A stretch of 44,253 bases of DNA from Microvirga splendida (GCF_016427565.1 NZ_JAELXT010000034.1:1-44253); one strand, 5' to 3'; positions 9,201 to 17,505 are shown, numbered from the stretch's first letter. Made by a program: numbers and translations. Notes: generated by a model from the sequence alone, not told the origin.

Positions 9201-12200
9201 AGGTAGATCTTCGAGTCCATCCCGTCGGCGGTGTAGATGGCCGTGGGAACGCCGGGCTTCTCGACCGTGATGCGGATGCGGACGTTGAGCCACTTGTCGC
9301 CGTCGATGATGTCGTCGCCGGCGTTGCCCTGGATCGTGTCGCTGCCGGCGCCGCCGAGCAGGATATCCGAGGCATCGCCCGTGCCCATCACGATGGTCTC
9401 GGTCTTGCCGTCCTTGCCCGTGATCTGGGTCCGCTCGAGGTGCGCCACGAGGTCGGCGAGACCGCTGATCAGGCCGAGGTTCTTCTCCAGCAGCGCGTTG
9501 GAGTACGACTCGAGCGGCGCTCCCGCTTCGACCTGCGTGGCGTTGCCGTCGGCGTCGTAGGCACCCACGATGACCTCGCGGCCCGTGAGCTTGTCATCGT
9601 GTTTCCAGCCCGACAGGCCTTCCACCAGGTCGAACCGATCCCTCAGGATGTTGTTCTGCTGGTTCTGGAAGATCGAGACCGTCATGTCCGAGTCGGCGGC
9701 TTGGTCGTGACCCTTGTGGATTGCCCAGTCGAAGCCGGCCATGCCGTTGTTGCGCTCGATGCCCTCGTTCTGGACCATGATGTCGTCGCCGGACTCGGCG
9801 TCGTAGTCGTTGTCGTTCCCGCGCCCGTTCAGGACGTCGTGGCCGATGATCGTCGAGTTGAAGAACAGCTCGGAGTTCTCGCCCGCCAGGGTGTCGAAGC
9901 TTTCGCCACCCTCGATCCAGTCGTCACCCTCGTTGCCTGCCAGCATGCTGATGCCGGTGCTGCCGCGGATGAAGTCGTTGCCGAGGCCCGCGCTCACCGT
10001 CTTCGCCTCGGTGCCGCCGTAGACGAAGTCCTGGCCGCTGCCGCCGAACACGAGGTCGAGGCCGCTGCCTGCGTTGATGACGTCGTTGCCTGCGTCGCCG
10101 TGGATCACGTCGGCGGCACCGATGTCCGTGCCGCTGTCGGTGATGATGTCGTTGCCGGCCCCGCCGTGGAGATGGTCGACGCCGTAGCCGCCTTCGAGGC
10201 TGTCGTCGTCGCCGTCACCCCACAGGGTGTCGTCGCCCTCGCCGCCGATCAGGGTCTCGCCCCGGTTCGAGCCGCCGAGCACGGCATGGTCGAGGCCGCC
10301 GTAGCGCAGGTAGTCGACGTTCCCGTCGCCGTCGGTGTCCTTGCGGATCACCATCGGGCTGACCGCGTTGAGGATCGGGTCGTCGTGGAGCGGGTCATCC
10401 CCGATCTGCTTGTCCTTGTTGATCTCGAGGATGACGTCCGCTGTCTGGAACGCGGCGCCGTTGATGTGCGTCGCGCCGTCTTCGCCGAGGGTTGTGTTGC
10501 GCATGATGAGCTGCGCGAAGGAGTCGGCCTCGAGTTCGTTGAGCAGGTTCAGTCCCTGCGTGCGGCTCAGGTAGTAGAACCGGTCGCCCGCCTGGAGCTG
10601 CTCCATCTGGAACTCGAAGACGTAGGTGAAGGAAGACCCGAGCATGGAGCCGAAGGTCATCTTCTTCTCGGCAAGGCCGCCGATCCAGAAGTCGACGTTG
10701 TTGAGGCCGCCGAGCCTGCCTGCCTCGGTATCTGCGTAGGCGCCATCGCCGTGCAGGAAGTCCAGACGGTCGAGCGGAGCGCCGGGGCCGCCCATCACGA
10801 GCAGGGTCGCCGCCGCGCGCTTGGCCTCGAGCGTGGTGGCCGAGGTGATCGTTTCATGCGTGCCGTAGGCCGCGATGAAGTTGACCAACGAAGCCGGGTT
10901 CTTCATCGAGAGCGCGAAGTCGTACCAGCTCTCGTAGGGTTTTACGCGAGTGTCACCGGTGTCGGCGAAGAACTGCTTGCGGGCCTCGTTGAGCGAGGGC
11001 ACACCGGTCTCCCGGGCACGGGCGATGTTGACCGCACCGAGGTCGAGTGGCAGGCCGACCAGGTTGTTGCGCAGGGCACCCGTCAGGAACTCGTCGATCT
11101 CGTTGCCGACCTGGCGGGACATGCCGTTCAGGATGGCGCCTGCCGCCTCGTCGGGGTCGAGGCCCGCGTTGCCGAAGGCGATCGGGTTGAGGAATGCCTC
11201 GATCAGGCCGATCTCACTCTCAATCGGCTTGCCGTCAGCCCCGATGTGGACCATGTCGACGGTCTCGGTCAGCATCGAGTGGCCGAAGCGGTAGACTACG
11301 TGGGCGAACTCGGCCACGATGGCGCCGTCGACGGTGGTGGTGTTGGAGAACAGGAACGGGTCCACGTCCGGCGCTGCGGCGCGGGCGAACTCCTCGAAAA
11401 CGAGGTGCTGGTAGACCATCTCGGTCGAGAAGCGGGCCGCCTGAAACAGGCGCTCGCCATCCCAAACGAGGGTCGCGGCGAAAGCCTCGATCGCCGCGTC
11501 GTCGCCTGCGGCCGGCAGCACCGTTCCCTCCGGCAGGTCAACGGCCAGCCATTCGTTGAGGAACGCGAGGTCTCCCGACCCGATCGCTGTCTTCTTCGTC
11601 TCCTCGATCATCCGGTTGTGTTCGGAGTGGAACACGTGGTGGATCGAGGTCAGGCCGATGTTCTCGTTGCCGCGGCCGTCGCCCACGATCACGTGCTTGT
11701 CGAGCAGCTCGTTGTCGTAGGAGACCTTGCGCCCGCGGTAGTCCATGCCGATGGCATTGCCGGCGTCCGTGTCGGAGTCGGCCCCGACGGCGATGACGTC
11801 GTCCCGGGTCATGGGATTGTTATCGGCGTCATAGACGGAGCCTGGCACCGCGTTGTGGGCGATGTCGTTCAGGAACGCGCGCCCGGCCGAATGGGCCTCA
11901 GACGCAGCCAGAGGCTCGGCAAGGCTGGCCTCCGTGGGGCCGCCTTCCTTCATCACCAGTTGCGGAAAGCCGTTGGCGCCACGCACGAACTCGCCGTAGA
12001 CGTCAGTCAGGACCGCCGGAACCCGCAGAACGTCGATGTCGGCCAGGATGATGCCCAGTTTGGTCGCCGCCTGTTCCTTGACGTCAGCCCAAGTGGCCGG
12101 GCCGCCGTTCTTGCCTTCGAGCATGCGCCCGGTCGCGACGGGCTTGCCATCGATGAGGTCATATTCGCGCAGGAAGACCTGGTGCGACGGGTTGGAGGTG

Positions 12201-13357
12201 TAGACCTGGTTGAGGTCGATCCAAGGCGTGGTCTCGTTCCGGTGGCCGAGGAGTACGTCGTCCTCATTGCCCTCGACCCCGTCGGCACCTGCACCCATCA
12301 CCGGGGTGGCGCGCGTCAGGACCATGAAGTTCGAGTGGCCGCCCGGGACGTAGAGCGGATCGTCCTCGCTGAGCGGAATGTAGACGGTGCCGTTGTCGCC
12401 CTTGCTGACCATGTCGAGGCCGTGGTCGAAGAACTGGCCGAACAGAGTGAAGAAGCCGTTGAAGGGTGCCGTGTCGCCGAGATCGGGCGCGACGTTGTCG
12501 ATCATGACGGTCTTCGGCGTCATCTCGATGTAGTCGACGCGGGCGAGTTCCAGCGTGTTCGTGGTCGCCCTCAGCTCCACGACTGAGGCGGGGCCGACCT
12601 TAACATTGTCGAAGGTGATCGTGCGGAGGTTCGCGGCCTGTGCGCCGTCGCCGGGCTGGTTCGGGGCGTTGAGCGTCCAGGTCTCGACCAGCACGCCGTC
12701 GACATAAAGAGAGAGGGGAATGGCGCCGTCATTCTCGTCGAGGTAGGCAACAGTCAGGTCGTAGTTGCCCGGCGTGATGCCGTCCTGGGCCAGTTGGGTC
12801 GATGTCGCGCCGGTCTGGTTCGGATTGAGGCGGATGACCGTATTCCCCGAAGTCCCGGCGATCGTCTCATCGAAGAATTGGCCGGGTGTCGTGAAATCCT
12901 CGGCTTCGATGCGGATCGGCGTGCCGGACACGACGTGCGCCTTGCCCTGGGCGATGAGGGCCTGGATGGCGGGGTTGTCGATCGACTGGTCGGAGATCAG
13001 GTTCGAGATGATGCGCGGATCGGCATCCCACACGTCGCCGGGATTCTGGTAATGAGTCGGCTCCGCGCTAGCCGGCGATCCCGGCCCTTGGGCCCCGGCC
13101 GGCCGATGGTCGGCAGCGACGTACTTGGGATTGAGCAGGCGCGTCATGATCTGGTCCGCGGAACCGCTCCACTCGTGGCCGGGGATCAGGTTGTTGTAGC
13201 TGCCGTCGACCGTGCGCAGGCCGTAGGGAAGCAGGTGATGGCTGACGAGATCGGTGAGGGGCTTCGCGGCGTCGCCGGAATGCGCCACCGAGTTCTCCTC
13301 GCCAATCTTGATCTGCTTCAGGATGAATTCGAGATCGTGCTTAACCAGATGAACCAT
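6218..13357 (-). CDS. Giant RTX haem peroxidase, type I secretion substrate (MopA-like candidate)
   Basis: A 2379-residue secreted peroxidase. The frame reaches 13420, but AGGGAGAG sits 5 nt before the ATG at 13357 and the product starts MVHLVKHDLEFILKQIKIGE, which I take as the true N-terminus. Domains: the opening of an animal-type haem peroxidase (RTVDGSYNNLIPGH); an inserted CBM6/35-like module around 145-280 (IRIEAEDF to ELARVDYIEMTP); the peroxidase core with FGQFFDHGLDM near 312 (probable distal His) and YRFGHSML near 691 (probable proximal His); RTX blocks near 1030-1120; an Ig-like domain around 1510-1610; more RTX blocks near 1620-1830; an Asp/Glu-rich linker around 2008-2065; a last RTX block near 2100-2190; and a C-terminus ending ASDFVLS, typical of type I signals. 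Family knowledge: related RTX haem peroxidases (MopA) oxidise Mn(II) in Aurantimonas and Erythrobacter. Whether this one does is inference. Export by the adjacent ABC gene is likely. Confidence 0.88.
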   Translation of the reverse strand: MVHLVKHDLEFILKQIKIGEENSVAHSGDAAKPLTDLVSHHLLPYGLRTVDGSYNNLIPGHEWSGSADQIMTRLLNPKYVAADHRPAGAQGPGSPASAEPTHYQNPGDVWDADPRIISNLISDQSIDNPAIQALIAQGKAHVVSGTPIRIEAEDFTTPGQFFDETIAGTSGNTVIRLNPNQTGATSTQLAQDGITPGNYDLTVAYLDENDGAIPLSLYVDGVLVETWTLNAPNQPGDGAQAANLRTITFDNVKVGPASVVELRATTNTLELARVDYIEMTPKTVMIDNVAPDLGDTAPFNGFFTLFGQFFDHGLDMVSKGDNGTVYIPLSEDDPLYVPGGHSNFMVLTRATPVMGAGADGVEGNEDDVLLGHRNETTPWIDLNQVYTSNPSHQVFLREYDLIDGKPVATGRMLEGKNGGPATWADVKEQAATKLGIILADIDVLRVPAVLTDVYGEFVRGANGFPQLVMKEGGPTEASLAEPLAASEAHSAGRAFLNDIAHNAVPGSVYDADNNPMTRDDVIAVGADSDTDAGNAIGMDYRGRKVSYDNELLDKHVIVGDGRGNENIGLTSIHHVFHSEHNRMIEETKKTAIGSGDLAFLNEWLAVDLPEGTVLPAAGDDAAIEAFAATLVWDGERLFQAARFSTEMVYQHLVFEEFARAAAPDVDPFLFSNTTTVDGAIVAEFAHVVYRFGHSMLTETVDMVHIGADGKPIESEIGLIEAFLNPIAFGNAGLDPDEAAGAILNGMSRQVGNEIDEFLTGALRNNLVGLPLDLGAVNIARARETGVPSLNEARKQFFADTGDTRVKPYESWYDFALSMKNPASLVNFIAAYGTHETITSATTLEAKRAAATLLVMGGPGAPLDRLDFLHGDGAYADTEAGRLGGLNNVDFWIGGLAEKKMTFGSMLGSSFTYVFEFQMEQLQAGDRFYYLSRTQGLNLLNELEADSFAQLIMRNTTLGEDGATHINGAAFQTADVILEINKDKQIGDDPLHDDPILNAVSPMVIRKDTDGDGNVDYLRYGGLDHAVLGGSNRGETLIGGEGDDTLWGDGDDDSLEGGYGVDHLHGGAGNDIITDSGTDIGAADVIHGDAGNDVINAGSGLDLVFGGSGQDFVYGGTEAKTVSAGLGNDFIRGSTGISMLAGNEGDDWIEGGESFDTLAGENSELFFNSTIIGHDVLNGRGNDNDYDAESGDDIMVQNEGIERNNGMAGFDWAIHKGHDQAADSDMTVSIFQNQQNNILRDRFDLVEGLSGWKHDDKLTGREVIVGAYDADGNATQVEAGAPLESYSNALLEKNLGLISGLADLVAHLERTQITGKDGKTETIVMGTGDASDILLGGAGSDTIQGNAGDDIIDGDKWLNVRIRITVEKPGVPTAIYTADGMDSKIYLEADYVNGVLSETAVAQFGGRTLQQTMFDRTLNPGQLSIVREIVTGGSTSTDIDVAVFTGNRAEYVITQDPEDGSITVEHVLEVENTDPPVPGGDEGIRTDGTDRLTNIEKLKFADGEFTIREIFNRAPTGEATLTDMRPTEGSPIIASIGTVQDADGIDPASYTYQWQVLVDGVWVDIAGATAVSFTPAQAQVGRQVRVEMTYTDGYGMVETVYSQPTAVVGDLFNGTGLEDVFNGTDGDDAAYGLGAADNLMGGIGNDTLDGGAGADELDGGAGDDVLIGGLAVDHLTGGQGNDTLDGGDALLDVAHFTGSAAEYAFGDNGTELIVTDTVGTDGTDTLRGIERLDFNGVTYAVRLGTAEADATLNGTNDINTNTLGRDAIFGFGGDDAINAGSGDDIVAAGDGADVVNGGIGNDVINAGTGADTIIQAAGNAGRDTVDGGDGEDTYVLNGSAESETFTIYTRAAALGAITGLSLAAGTEIVIARNGVVIAELDNIEEIRVSALNVTTPGGQNGGTVGTDTIQVVGDFNGTSLNFNTITIDGDAGNDTVDISALSSAHRIVFRSNGGNDTIVGTLRPQDVIELPAGAVPGDYEIATDDDGVTTMTKGGHKLTFVCEGGLPQFGSGDDEHEDDDVTEPGSDDEDEDDVTNPGGNDEDEDDDSCDHDGDEGDGAGSGDNGGATTPPVTQPDTSVGTPIAGTNATEALIGTAKGETIMALDGNDNVVAGAGSDIVHGGTGNDFLSGEAGRDVMFGGDGDDNMLGGADADMLYSDAGNDRIFGDDGNDMIDAGAGNDTVYGGAGDDLIVASANDGNDVYYGDDMAGGLGTDTLDMSAITANITANLGGNGASNGSVFSSQSGTDTVWGVENIVTGSGNDTITANHAVNVIDGGAGNDVFRFLSAADANGDTILGFQPGDRLDLSAIDANGGAGGKQAFTLANGSSFTGPAQLVISHETRDDGDYTVVSGNTAGPDAAEFKISLKGNHDLKASDFVLS
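6780..7060 (-). repeat. C-terminal RTX repeat block of the peroxidase
   Basis: A run of GGxGDD/GND nonapeptide codons (MALDGNDNV, HGGTGNDFL, FGGDGDDNM, YSDAGNDRI, FGDDGNDMI, YGGAGDDLI) close to the C-terminal export signal. Earlier, shorter blocks of the same type lie near 10010-10260, 9300-9370, 8280-8500 and 7880-8060. Confidence 0.8.
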
Positions 13358-14177
13358 GATGTCTCTCCCTCTGTCGACTTGCCTGGTGTTTGCATTGCCT
13401 GGTTGGGCTGCCTCGCCCACCGGCCCGCAATTCTGTCGACGATATTGACCGAGAGGTGCCCAGCCTGCATCGGATGGAGGTGCAACGATTTGTTAACCGC
13501 CGGTCGAGGCTCTCGCCTGGACCTGCGCCTCGGCGTCACCTGGACTAAGGTCCAGTGCCCCTACGAAGCGTGATCGTTTTTTTGGATCCGCACGCCACCG
13601 TTCCGGCGGTGCTGTAGGCCGTGTGGAACGGGGATACCAGAGCGGAACAACAGGCAGGCGCAGCACGCTGCGAATCGGCGCAGAGCGCCGTTGATGCACA
13701 TCAGCGGTCGTGATCCCGCACACGAAGATGTTCGTGCGCAAGGTTGCGGCATCTATGAAGTTGAGAAAGTTGCTCCGGTTCACGGCGGACGCATTCACCG
13801 GATCGCTAGGTGTGAAGAAAGACAGCCGCAGGGGGAAGGCGACTGCTCGGTCGAAGCTGGAATAGTCCAACAAGGGGCCGTACTGCCGCCCCCCGTCAGC
13901 TTCGAGAGAGCGATCATCGGTCAGGATGAGCGGAGGAGGTCGTCTCCCCCTCTAGGAAAGGTCTGCCTATACGGGGTCGTGAACGGAGCAGGAGGCGGTG
14001 CGACGCACCCTATCTAAAACGGGGCTCACCACCGACGCTACATCGTTCCGGATTTTGCATGCACCGTAATGAACACCTGGATCAGCCATAATCCTGTCTG
14101 CCGCGACGTCATTGTCGTAGCGGCTCCCCACAGCGCCACACGTGACCGGGCTTGGCTCGCACCTACCAACTTCCAGT
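13358..14177. other. Intergenic region with regulatory site, no gene recognised
   Basis: About 820 bp between the peroxidase start and the end of the response-regulator gene, both on the minus strand. Open frames here (for example 13493-13873) show no recognisable motif, atypical composition and no good ribosome site. It contains the GGACTAAGGTCC palindrome at 13542 and a seven-T run at 13577-13583 without a hairpin directly before it. The region should hold the promoter and a long 5' leader for the peroxidase gene and the terminator of the regulator operon. Confidence 0.5.
13540..13555. promoter_or_regulatory. Palindromic operator candidate upstream of the peroxidase
   Basis: CTGGACTAAGGTCCAG is a perfect palindrome apart from its 4-nt centre. 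It lies about 185 bp before the peroxidase start codon. The inner 12 bases, read on the minus strand, are GGACCTTAGTCC and match at 11 of 12 positions the sequence at 16324-16335 beside the histidine-kinase gene. A LuxR-type response regulator dimer is the natural candidate binder. The match is seen directly; the function is inference. Confidence 0.5.
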
Positions 14178-14828
14178 TCACATCACTTTGTCCCCAAGAT
14201 CGTTCCACTCGCGCTTGGCGATGAGCGCTGCCTCGACCCGGTTTCTGGCTTTGAGCTTTCTGAGGATGTTGGTTACGTGGTATTTGACCGTCTTTTCCTG
14301 AACATCAAGCCGCTCGCCGACCTCGCGGTTGCTCAGCCCGCTGGCCACAAGGCGTAGCGTGCGCTTCTCCTGGTCGGAGAGGAAAGTTAGCGGGCTCGCT
14401 TCGGCCCGGACCCTGTTCGTGAGCGCACGGAGCGCGAGGTCGGGAGACACGACGTTGCGCCCCTCTGTCAGACTCCTCACGGCGGCGATCAGCTCCGGCA
14501 TCCTGATCCCCTTGGGAAGGTAGCCGACGGCTCCCACCTCCAGGGCATGCATCACGTCATCGTCGCTCTCGGAGACCGTCAGCATCGCAACGCGGGGCGG
14601 TTCAGGCATATGGAGGATCTCACGGGCGGCCTCGATCCCATTCCCCGGCATCGAGACGTCGAGCAGGATGAGATCGGGTGCAAGATCTCTTGCGAGCTGT
14701 ACGGCCTCCGCCGCCGTTTCACCCTCCCCCACGACCTCGATCGCGTTGTCGAACGCGAGCGACTGGACCACCCCGGTCCGGAACAGCGCGTGGTCATCGA
14801 CCACAACGACGCGTATTCTCTCACCCAT
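14178..14828 (-). CDS. NarL/LuxR-family response regulator
   Basis: A 216-residue cytoplasmic DNA-binding regulator. The receiver domain occupies about residues 1-120, with the acidic pair in VVVDDHALF, phospho-acceptor Asp in LLDVSMPG near 54, the Thr in MLTVSESD, and Lys in GYLPKGIRM. A LuxR-type helix-turn-helix covers about 149-210 (LVASGLSNREVGERL, EKTVKYHVTNIL). The ATG at 14828 overlaps the 3' end of the kinase gene by 8 nt, so the two are almost certainly one operon and cognate partners. The gene is followed by an 820-bp gap and then the RTX peroxidase, which makes the peroxidase/secretion genes a plausible target. Confidence 0.93.
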   Translation of the reverse strand: MGERIRVVVVDDHALFRTGVVQSLAFDNAIEVVGEGETAAEAVQLARDLAPDLILLDVSMPGNGIEAAREILHMPEPPRVAMLTVSESDDDVMHALEVGAVGYLPKGIRMPELIAAVRSLTEGRNVVSPDLALRALTNRVRAEASPLTFLSDQEKRTLRLVASGLSNREVGERLDVQEKTVKYHVTNILRKLKARNRVEAALIAKREWNDLGDKVM

Positions 14829-16239
14829 CCCGACCTCCCCCTGTCATGGTCAGCGTCATCGCGATTCTGGTCCCCCGGTTGGGGACCTTGCTCATGCGGA
14901 ATGTGCCGCCCAGGCTTTCGACCCGCTCCCGCAGCCCCACGAGTCCTAAGCCAGAACCAAGTCCGGCTGGGCACCCGGGCCCTTTGCCCCCGCCGTCCTC
15001 CACGGCCAGGCACAGGACCCCATCCTCGAGCTTGCAGGTCACAATCTGGCCGTTGCCTCCCGCATGCCGGAAGGCGTTGTTGAGGCCTTCCTGGACGAAC
15101 CGATACGCACACATCTTGGCCGCGTTCGGAAGCGGTTGCGGAATGTCCTCGCAGCGTACCGCGACTGAGGTCCCGGTACGCTGCTCGTGGGCGCGGGTCG
15201 CCCGGCGGACAACATCCGGAAGCGGCAGGCCCTCGATCTCCGGCAGTACCAGTCCCTTCGAGATCGCGCGGATCTCGCGCAGGGCGTCCGTGAGGAAGGA
15301 GTCTAGCGCCTGCAACTCCTCCTCGTGCTTCACGGCTGTTCCAGCTAGACGGACGTGCTCCACCTTCAAGGCAGCAAGCCCAATGAGCTGCGCGGGCCCA
15401 TCGTGCAGGTCCGCGCCGAGCCCTCGCAGGAATCGTTCGTTCAGTTCCGAGACCCGGCTCGATGCGCGCTGGATCCGTTCCCTGAGGACACGGTTGTGCC
15501 GGGACGTACGCTCAACCTCTGCCATGCGTTCGCCGAGCTGGCGCTGCTGGGCCATGATGACCCGGTTTCCACGATACACGATCCAGAACAGGCCGGCCAT
15601 GATCATGGCGGTGACGCCAATCCGCGCGAGCCAGCTATTCAGGCGAAGCCACCACAGCCTCTGCTCGAGCGGCTCCGTCACCTCGTGGATCTCTGCTACG
15701 GCAACGATCCGCCCGGTGTTCGGCTCCCGAATGGGGGTGTAGATCTCCAGATAGCGGGACGTGAAGCCCCGGATCTTGTGCTCGGCAGCCTCCAAGTCAG
15801 CGTAGCGCGCCGAGACCTCCCCAGCCAGAGCAGCGACGACTCCGGCGGGTGGAGCGAACATGCGCCCGACCAGTTCGGGCGACCGCGAGTACGCTACGAG
15901 GCCGCCTTCCTTCCAGATCTCGAGGTGGGGGAAACGGCTTTCGAAATCATCCTTACCGAGCAGCCAATCCAATTCCGCCCGCTCCTCCGGACGTAGGACG
16001 TCGCTGACCGCGAGGTGGCGACCCAGCGGCGAGAGGAAGCTGTCCATGAAAAGGGCGGTCGTCGCGGCCTTTCGGTCGATCATGTTCCTGGAGACGACCT
16101 CGGCCGTAAATAGGCCCTCGACGATCATTGCGAGCAGCATGATGGCGCCGCCCGTCACGGCGAACTGGCGCGTCAGGCTCCAGCCCCCCACGGCGGCGCC
16201 CCAGCGCCGCGATCCCAGCCGTGCGGCCAATCCTGACAT
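14821..16239 (-). CDS. Membrane sensor histidine kinase (HisKA_3 type)
   Basis: A 472-residue sensor kinase of the NarX/DegS class. The frame reaches 16299, but the ATG at 16239 has GGGGCAGG in front of it and I prefer it. Segments: membrane helix near residues 24-48 (FAVTGGAIMLLAMIVEGLF), a periplasmic sensing region to about 200 with no recognisable PAS or Cache motif, a second helix near 205-225 (ARIGVTAMIMAGLFWIVY), a coiled-coil linker, the H-box LGADLHDGPAQLIGLAAL near 278, and an HATPase_c domain with N-box VQEGLNNAFRHAGG and G-box GLGSGLGLVGLRERVES. It overlaps the downstream response regulator by 8 nt. The signal is unknown. Two copies of a palindrome lie 63-96 bp before its start, which suggests autoregulation. 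Confidence 0.93.
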   Translation of the reverse strand: MSGLAARLGSRRWGAAVGGWSLTRQFAVTGGAIMLLAMIVEGLFTAEVVSRNMIDRKAATTALFMDSFLSPLGRHLAVSDVLRPEERAELDWLLGKDDFESRFPHLEIWKEGGLVAYSRSPELVGRMFAPPAGVVAALAGEVSARYADLEAAEHKIRGFTSRYLEIYTPIREPNTGRIVAVAEIHEVTEPLEQRLWWLRLNSWLARIGVTAMIMAGLFWIVYRGNRVIMAQQRQLGERMAEVERTSRHNRVLRERIQRASSRVSELNERFLRGLGADLHDGPAQLIGLAALKVEHVRLAGTAVKHEEELQALDSFLTDALREIRAISKGLVLPEIEGLPLPDVVRRATRAHEQRTGTSVAVRCEDIPQPLPNAAKMCAYRFVQEGLNNAFRHAGGNGQIVTCKLEDGVLCLAVEDGGGKGPGCPAGLGSGLGLVGLRERVESLGGTFRMSKVPNRGTRIAMTLTMTGGGRDG

Positions 16240-16634
16240 GCCCTGCCCCGAATGCTTTCTTTGGAACCGCGAGGATACGCTAGACCGGCCGCCCCGCAAC
16301 CGACCAAGGTCCGACCCTGCCTTGGACCTTGGTCCGGGTGACTACCCCGTTCGGGAGCGAGCAGCAGACGCAGCGGGGCGCGGGCGCGCAGGGTCCCCGG
16401 CCACCATTTTCCGGAATTTTTACTGTCCGGGGCGCAATCTTTGTAGGTCCGAGCGGCATTGGCCTCAGCCTCCGCCCCTACCTCCATCGAGTTAGTACCT
16501 CCGCCGCGACAGTACCCCTTCAGAGTGAAGGACTCCATTCCTTATGATGGCTACGCTCTCTGAGCAACGAGGCTTGGTACCGTAGGGTTCACGCAACCCC
16601 GAACCGCCGCGTCTGCATCCGGGGGGATCAGCTC
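16240..16634. other. Divergent promoter region between kinase and second response regulator
   Basis: About 395 bp from which the kinase operon reads left and the second regulator reads right. It contains an 11-bp perfect inverted repeat at 16302-16334. Open frames crossing it look like shadows. A ribosome site (GGGGGG) precedes the regulator ATG at 16635. Confidence 0.55.
16302..16334. promoter_or_regulatory. Inverted pair of GGACCTTGGTC operator candidates
   Basis: GACCAAGGTCC (16302-16312), 11-nt spacer, GGACCTTGGTC (16324-16334): a perfect inverted repeat in which each arm is itself near-palindromic. The right arm extends to GGACCTTGGTCC at 16324-16335. The same 12-mer with one change occurs upstream of the peroxidase at 13542-13553. 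It lies between divergent regulator genes, where an autoregulatory operator would be expected. It could instead form an RNA hairpin in the kinase leader. Confidence 0.5.
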
Positions 16635-17360
16635 ATGAGTTCAGTTTCGGTAGCCTTGGTCGACGGCCATCCCATCACGATCGAAGGCTTGGCGCACGTG
16701 CTTGCCGCACAAGGCACGTTTACCGTGGTGGGGTGCGGCGGAAGTGCGCGGGAAGCGCTCGCTATTGCTGAACAGCACCGACCCAAGCTGATGATCCTGG
16801 ACTTGGCAATCCCCGGGGACGCGATCTCGGCGATTTCGGACATGACCGCCCGTTATCCAGAAATTGGGGTTGTCGCCTTCACGGCTGCTTCCGGATTGGA
16901 CTACGCTGTGAACGCGATGGAGGCGGGGGCCCGGGGGTACGTCTCCAAGTCATGCCCCCCGGACGAGCTCGTCGGCGCCGTGAGGGCCGTGGCTGCCGGG
17001 AACACCTATGTCTCGCAGAACTTCGCAGGCGAGGTAATCACGGCCCTGAGGAACGCCTCCGTGCGCAGGATCGCGATGCAAGCCCTCAGGCTGAGCGCCC
17101 GGGAGGATCAGATCGTACAGTTCCTACTCGCCGGAAAGACAAATAAAGAGATCGCATCCCATCTCGGGATCACCGAGAGGACGGTGAAGCATTACATGAC
17201 AGTACTGATGCAGAAGCTGAACGCGCGCAATCGCGTTGAGGTCGTAGTCGCGGCGCAGAAACTCAGGCGCGATTCTATTGCCCAGCCCGATCCTGCACTT
17301 GGCAACCGGAGCCGCGGCGCCCGCCACTTCATTGCAGACAGGAGATCATGCTATTCGTAG
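16635..17360 (+). CDS. Second NarL/LuxR-family response regulator
   Basis: A 241-residue regulator divergent from the kinase gene. The receiver has Asp in MILDLAIPG near residue 55, Thr in VVAFTAAS and Lys in GYVSKSCPP. The usual acidic pair VDDH is here VDGH, so one of the two metal-coordinating acidic residues is replaced by Gly. That could alter phosphorylation. The LuxR-type helix-turn-helix is around 150-210 (FLLAGKTNKEIASHLGI, ERTVKHYMTVLMQKL). It has no kinase partner on its own side and may take phosphate from the neighbouring kinase or act independently. The last 30 residues after the helix-turn-helix are Arg-rich and not part of the family fold. The start has GGGGGGATCAGCTC before the ATG. 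Confidence 0.9.
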   Translation: MSSVSVALVDGHPITIEGLAHVLAAQGTFTVVGCGGSAREALAIAEQHRPKLMILDLAIPGDAISAISDMTARYPEIGVVAFTAASGLDYAVNAMEAGARGYVSKSCPPDELVGAVRAVAAGNTYVSQNFAGEVITALRNASVRRIAMQALRLSAREDQIVQFLLAGKTNKEIASHLGITERTVKHYMTVLMQKLNARNRVEVVVAAQKLRRDSIAQPDPALGNRSRGARHFIADRRSCYS

Positions 17361-17505
17361 GTAATTCGCAAGTGGATGGATCAGGACCAACGGATAGAAA
17401 CTCCTCACCTTGTCCAGGCTGTGCTCTATCGCGGCGTCTACCTATTCATTGTGAGGACTACGACCAGGACGATCTTAGCGGTCGGCAGCGTATACTTCGC
17501 GTTCC

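Noticed and set aside
6557..12586. A 2009-codon open frame on the plus strand opposite the peroxidase
   Set aside because: It is an antisense shadow produced by high GC content and the repetitive GGxGND codons. Its product is a Val/Asp/Ala-rich low-complexity sequence with no domain, while the minus-strand product has clear peroxidase and RTX motifs.
13577..13583. Seven-T run as an intrinsic terminator
   Set aside because: The nearest stem (13540-13555) ends more than 20 nt before it, so it does not form a hairpin followed directly by a T-run.
13493..13873. A 126-codon open frame upstream of the peroxidase
   Set aside because: No recognisable motif, no ribosome site, and overlapping frames of similar quality on the other strand. 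It also covers the likely operator.
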